A stretch of DNA of 64,000 nt from Caldilineaceae bacterium (GTDB lineage: Bacteria; Chloroflexota; Anaerolineae; Caldilineales; Caldilineaceae): contig JACKBC010000039.1 of the NCBI GenBank assembly GCA_020634755.1, positions 4,534 to 68,533 on the forward strand, read 5' to 3'. The position numbers and the translations under genes were made by a program. Shown piece after piece: positions 62,400 through 64,000 of this stretch. The number at the start of each line of letters is the position of its first letter. Within the stretch, counting starts at the first letter, position 1. The notes beneath the pieces were generated by a model. That model was given only the letters and a program-made list of their open reading frames with translations, did not search any database and had not been told where the DNA came from.

Positions 62400-62612
62400 A
62401 TCTGGCCTACCTCTGCTGTACTTTGCACTACATTTTTATTCGCGTGTGAAAATGATTTTTCATTCAGCAAGGCTATTCCAGAAAAATGAATGTCCTCAGT
62501 TCAATCGTTAATCTGGAATAGCTTGAAGGTTTTCTGGCTACTTTATTTTTTGGAAAAACCTACGAGAACATATTATACCGGAATTCGTCAACCAGACAAC
62601 CTACAAAGGACA
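62400..62612. other. Short AT-rich intergenic region upstream of the TA pair
   Basis: 213 bases with many A/T runs (gaaaaatgattttt, ctttattttttgg). The TA promoter should be here, likely near 62410-62460, but no palindrome stands out. Confidence 0.4.
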
Positions 62613-63410
62613 TCACAGCGCTTGATACGCTTCATACCACATCTTTAACCCCACCTCCGGCGCCGGATCGGCCAGCTCATACTCGGTGGCAATATGTCCG
62701 TCATAGCCAATCTGCTCCAGCCGCTGCATGATCCAACCGAAGTCAATATCGCCCTCGCCCAGCATGGTGCGGTGGAAGCCCTGGGCATCGACCGCGCCAT
62801 CTTTAAAGTGAACGTGGGCAATGTGATCCTGCATAATGTCCAGCGCGGCGCGATAATCGGCCCCCGCGCCCATGAGGTTGCACGGGTCGTAGAGCACGCC
62901 AAAGTGGGGCGAGCCCACCGCTTGACACAGTCGCCGGCACTGCTCGGGATCGCCGCACAGCGGGCCGCCGTGATTTTCAAACCCCATGTAGACCGCCTTG
63001 CTTGCGGCATAATCCGCCGCTTGCCGCAGCCAGGGCGCAATGTGGTCGATCTTGGCCGGGTCGTCAATGGCGCTGTGTGGGCGAAAGACGCGAATCGAGC
63101 GGGCGCCAAATGAAGCCGCCACGTCGATGGCCTGCATCATCTCTTGCAGGCCGGCTTCCTGCTCGGCGCGGTCATCTGACGCCAGCCCTACGCCTACATA
63201 GGTCCCTAAGTTGGCAATCTCCAGGCCATTGGCCTGCGCCAACGCCTGCACCGCCTGTGGATCGCACTCGCTGGCATCCAGCGAAAAATGGGGCATGCGT
63301 CCCAGCAGGTCAATGCGCGTGTAGCCCGCCGCCGCAATAATGGGCAGGGCCTGCGCCAACGGACGGTCTTTCAGAGGAAAGGTACAGGTGGATAAGCGAG
63401 ACAGGTCCAT
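62613..63410 (-). CDS. Sugar phosphate isomerase/epimerase (AP endonuclease 2-like TIM barrel)
   Basis: A 265-residue TIM barrel. GFENHGGPLCGDPEQCRRLCQA, FGVLYDPCNLMGAG, HIAHVHFKDGAVD and GDIDFGWIMQRLEQIGYDGHIATEYE follow the xylose-isomerase-like/AP_endonuc_2 family, with a His-Glu metal site. It could isomerise a keto-sugar or inositol-like compound. It sits next to a ribose-type ABC permease, the typical partner of such genes, so sugar catabolism is likely. Start 63410 after GGAAAATT. Confidence 0.85.
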   Translation of the reverse strand: MDLSRLSTCTFPLKDRPLAQALPIIAAAGYTRIDLLGRMPHFSLDASECDPQAVQALAQANGLEIANLGTYVGVGLASDDRAEQEAGLQEMMQAIDVAASFGARSIRVFRPHSAIDDPAKIDHIAPWLRQAADYAASKAVYMGFENHGGPLCGDPEQCRRLCQAVGSPHFGVLYDPCNLMGAGADYRAALDIMQDHIAHVHFKDGAVDAQGFHRTMLGEGDIDFGWIMQRLEQIGYDGHIATEYELADPAPEVGLKMWYEAYQAL

Positions 63411-63511
63411 AATTTTCCTTGTTCTGTTGATTGATTATGCCAAAACTGCGGGGACAAACTCACGCGAATTTTTCATACATCTATCACAACGCTTGAGATG
63501 ACTTGCCATGT

Positions 63512-64000
63512 TTAGCCCCGCCGCGTCAGCCCCGCATAGCCCCAGGCCAACGCCAGCACAATCACGCCGTAGACCACCTGCTGAATGGCCTGACCCACGT
63601 TGAGAAAGGTGAGCATGGAGTTGAGCACGCTGAGAATCAGGGCGCCGAGGATGGTGCCGGTGTAACCGCCCACGCCGCCAAAGATGGAGGTGCCGCCAAT
63701 GACCGCGGCGGCCACAGAGGGCAGCAAAAAGGCGCCGGCCAGCTGTAAATCCACGGCGCCGGTGCGCCCGGCCAGCAGAATGCCGGCAATGGAGCCCAAT
63801 ACGCCAGCCGCTGTGTAGGCCGTAACCCGCACCTGCCAGACGCGCACGCCGGCCAAACGCACGGCGGTTTCGTTATCGCCCACCGCATAGAGCAGCCGTC
63901 CCCAGCCCGTACGCCGCAGCAGCCAGATCAGCACGGCGGCTACCAGCGCCCAGACCAGCACGCTGTATGGCACGCGGTTGCCCAGAAATGAGCCCGCACC
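63512..64000 (-). CDS. Ribose-type ABC transporter permease (RbsC/BPD_transp_2), cut by window edge
   Basis: The C-terminal part of a membrane permease, with the frame open to the last base, so the start lies outside. At least four helices are visible, with GRLLYAVGDNETAVRLAGVRVWQVRV (the RbsC coupling element) and AVIGGTSIFGGVGGYTGTILGALILSVLNSMLTFLNV, typical of RbsC/XylH. It imports a pentose or related sugar. It is followed by the isomerase-like gene (downstream, minus strand), which suggests a sugar catabolic operon. Confidence 0.88.
   Translation of the reverse strand, partial: GAGSFLGNRVPYSVLVWALVAAVLIWLLRRTGWGRLLYAVGDNETAVRLAGVRVWQVRVTAYTAAGVLGSIAGILLAGRTGAVDLQLAGAFLLPSVAAAVIGGTSIFGGVGGYTGTILGALILSVLNSMLTFLNVGQAIQQVVYGVIVLALAWGYAGLTRRG

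Overview
The window looks like a chromosomal segment of a GC-rich, free-living heterotroph of the Chloroflexota, perhaps an Anaerolineae or Caldilineae relative. The assignment is inferred from three things: secreted proteins with Thr/Pro linkers and a short C-terminal motif of the (H/N)(Y/M)LP(L/I) kind, many MttB-like and sarcosine-oxidase-like genes, and abundant short palindromic repeats. No rRNA, tRNA or CRISPR array was seen.

Layout. 0.1-1.2 kb: ATPase of a sugar-type ABC importer. 1.3-2.7 kb: a headless histidine-phosphatase remnant and a HEPN/MNT toxin-antitoxin pair. 2.8-10.4 kb (minus strand): a Dpp/Opp-type ABC importer (Tat-type lipoprotein, two permeases, fused double ATPase) followed by a pyrroline-carboxylate-reductase-like dehydrogenase. 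11.1-30.3 kb: a pentapeptide-repeat protein, a GntR/FCD regulator and then a plus-strand one-carbon block. That block holds an MttB-family methyltransferase without pyrrolysine, a lone GcvT-like protein, two sarcosine/N-methyltryptophan-oxidase-like flavoenzymes, a dimethylglycine-dehydrogenase-like FAD-GcvT fusion, MetV-like and MetF proteins, a methyl-H4folate:corrinoid methyltransferase, formate-H4folate ligase and a corrinoid protein. Together they can strip methyl groups from betaine-like or N-methylated compounds: MttB to corrinoid protein to CH3-H4folate, MetF/MetV to CH2-H4folate, flavoenzyme plus GcvT to CH2-H4folate, and Fhs linking 10-formyl-H4folate to formate and ATP. FolD and a corrinoid reactivase are not in the window.

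30.9-38.8 kb: two secreted surface proteins, one of 1902 residues with about 12 DUF11-like repeats. 38.9-44.1 kb: an MFS exporter, a membrane-anchored CHAT (caspase-like) protein with outside SH3-like and beta modules, and a thioredoxin-like lipoprotein interrupted by an in-frame UGA that fits selenocysteine insertion. 44.2-57 kb: a solitary MazF, IlvD, a TetR regulator with a perfect 20-bp operator palindrome, an enolase-superfamily dehydratase, a Baeyer-Villiger-type monooxygenase, DUF72, PIG-L deacetylase, a small secreted protein, an AT-rich unknown gene and an M20 peptidase. 57.4-64 kb: HyuA/HyuB, DUF1622, a TumE-like toxin with its partner, a sugar-phosphate isomerase-like TIM barrel and the end of a ribose-type ABC permease cut by the window edge.

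Intergenic DNA is rich in small mobile-looking repeats: an 83-84-bp palindromic element (three copies, arms covarying), a 92-bp element (three copies, two bracketing the DUF72 gene), a PD-(D/E)XK 'GxxExxY' gene inside inverted repeats with gene-less relatives nearby, a 103-bp MITE with a 9-bp target duplication, a 147-bp MITE and a 45-bp tandem repeat (five units).
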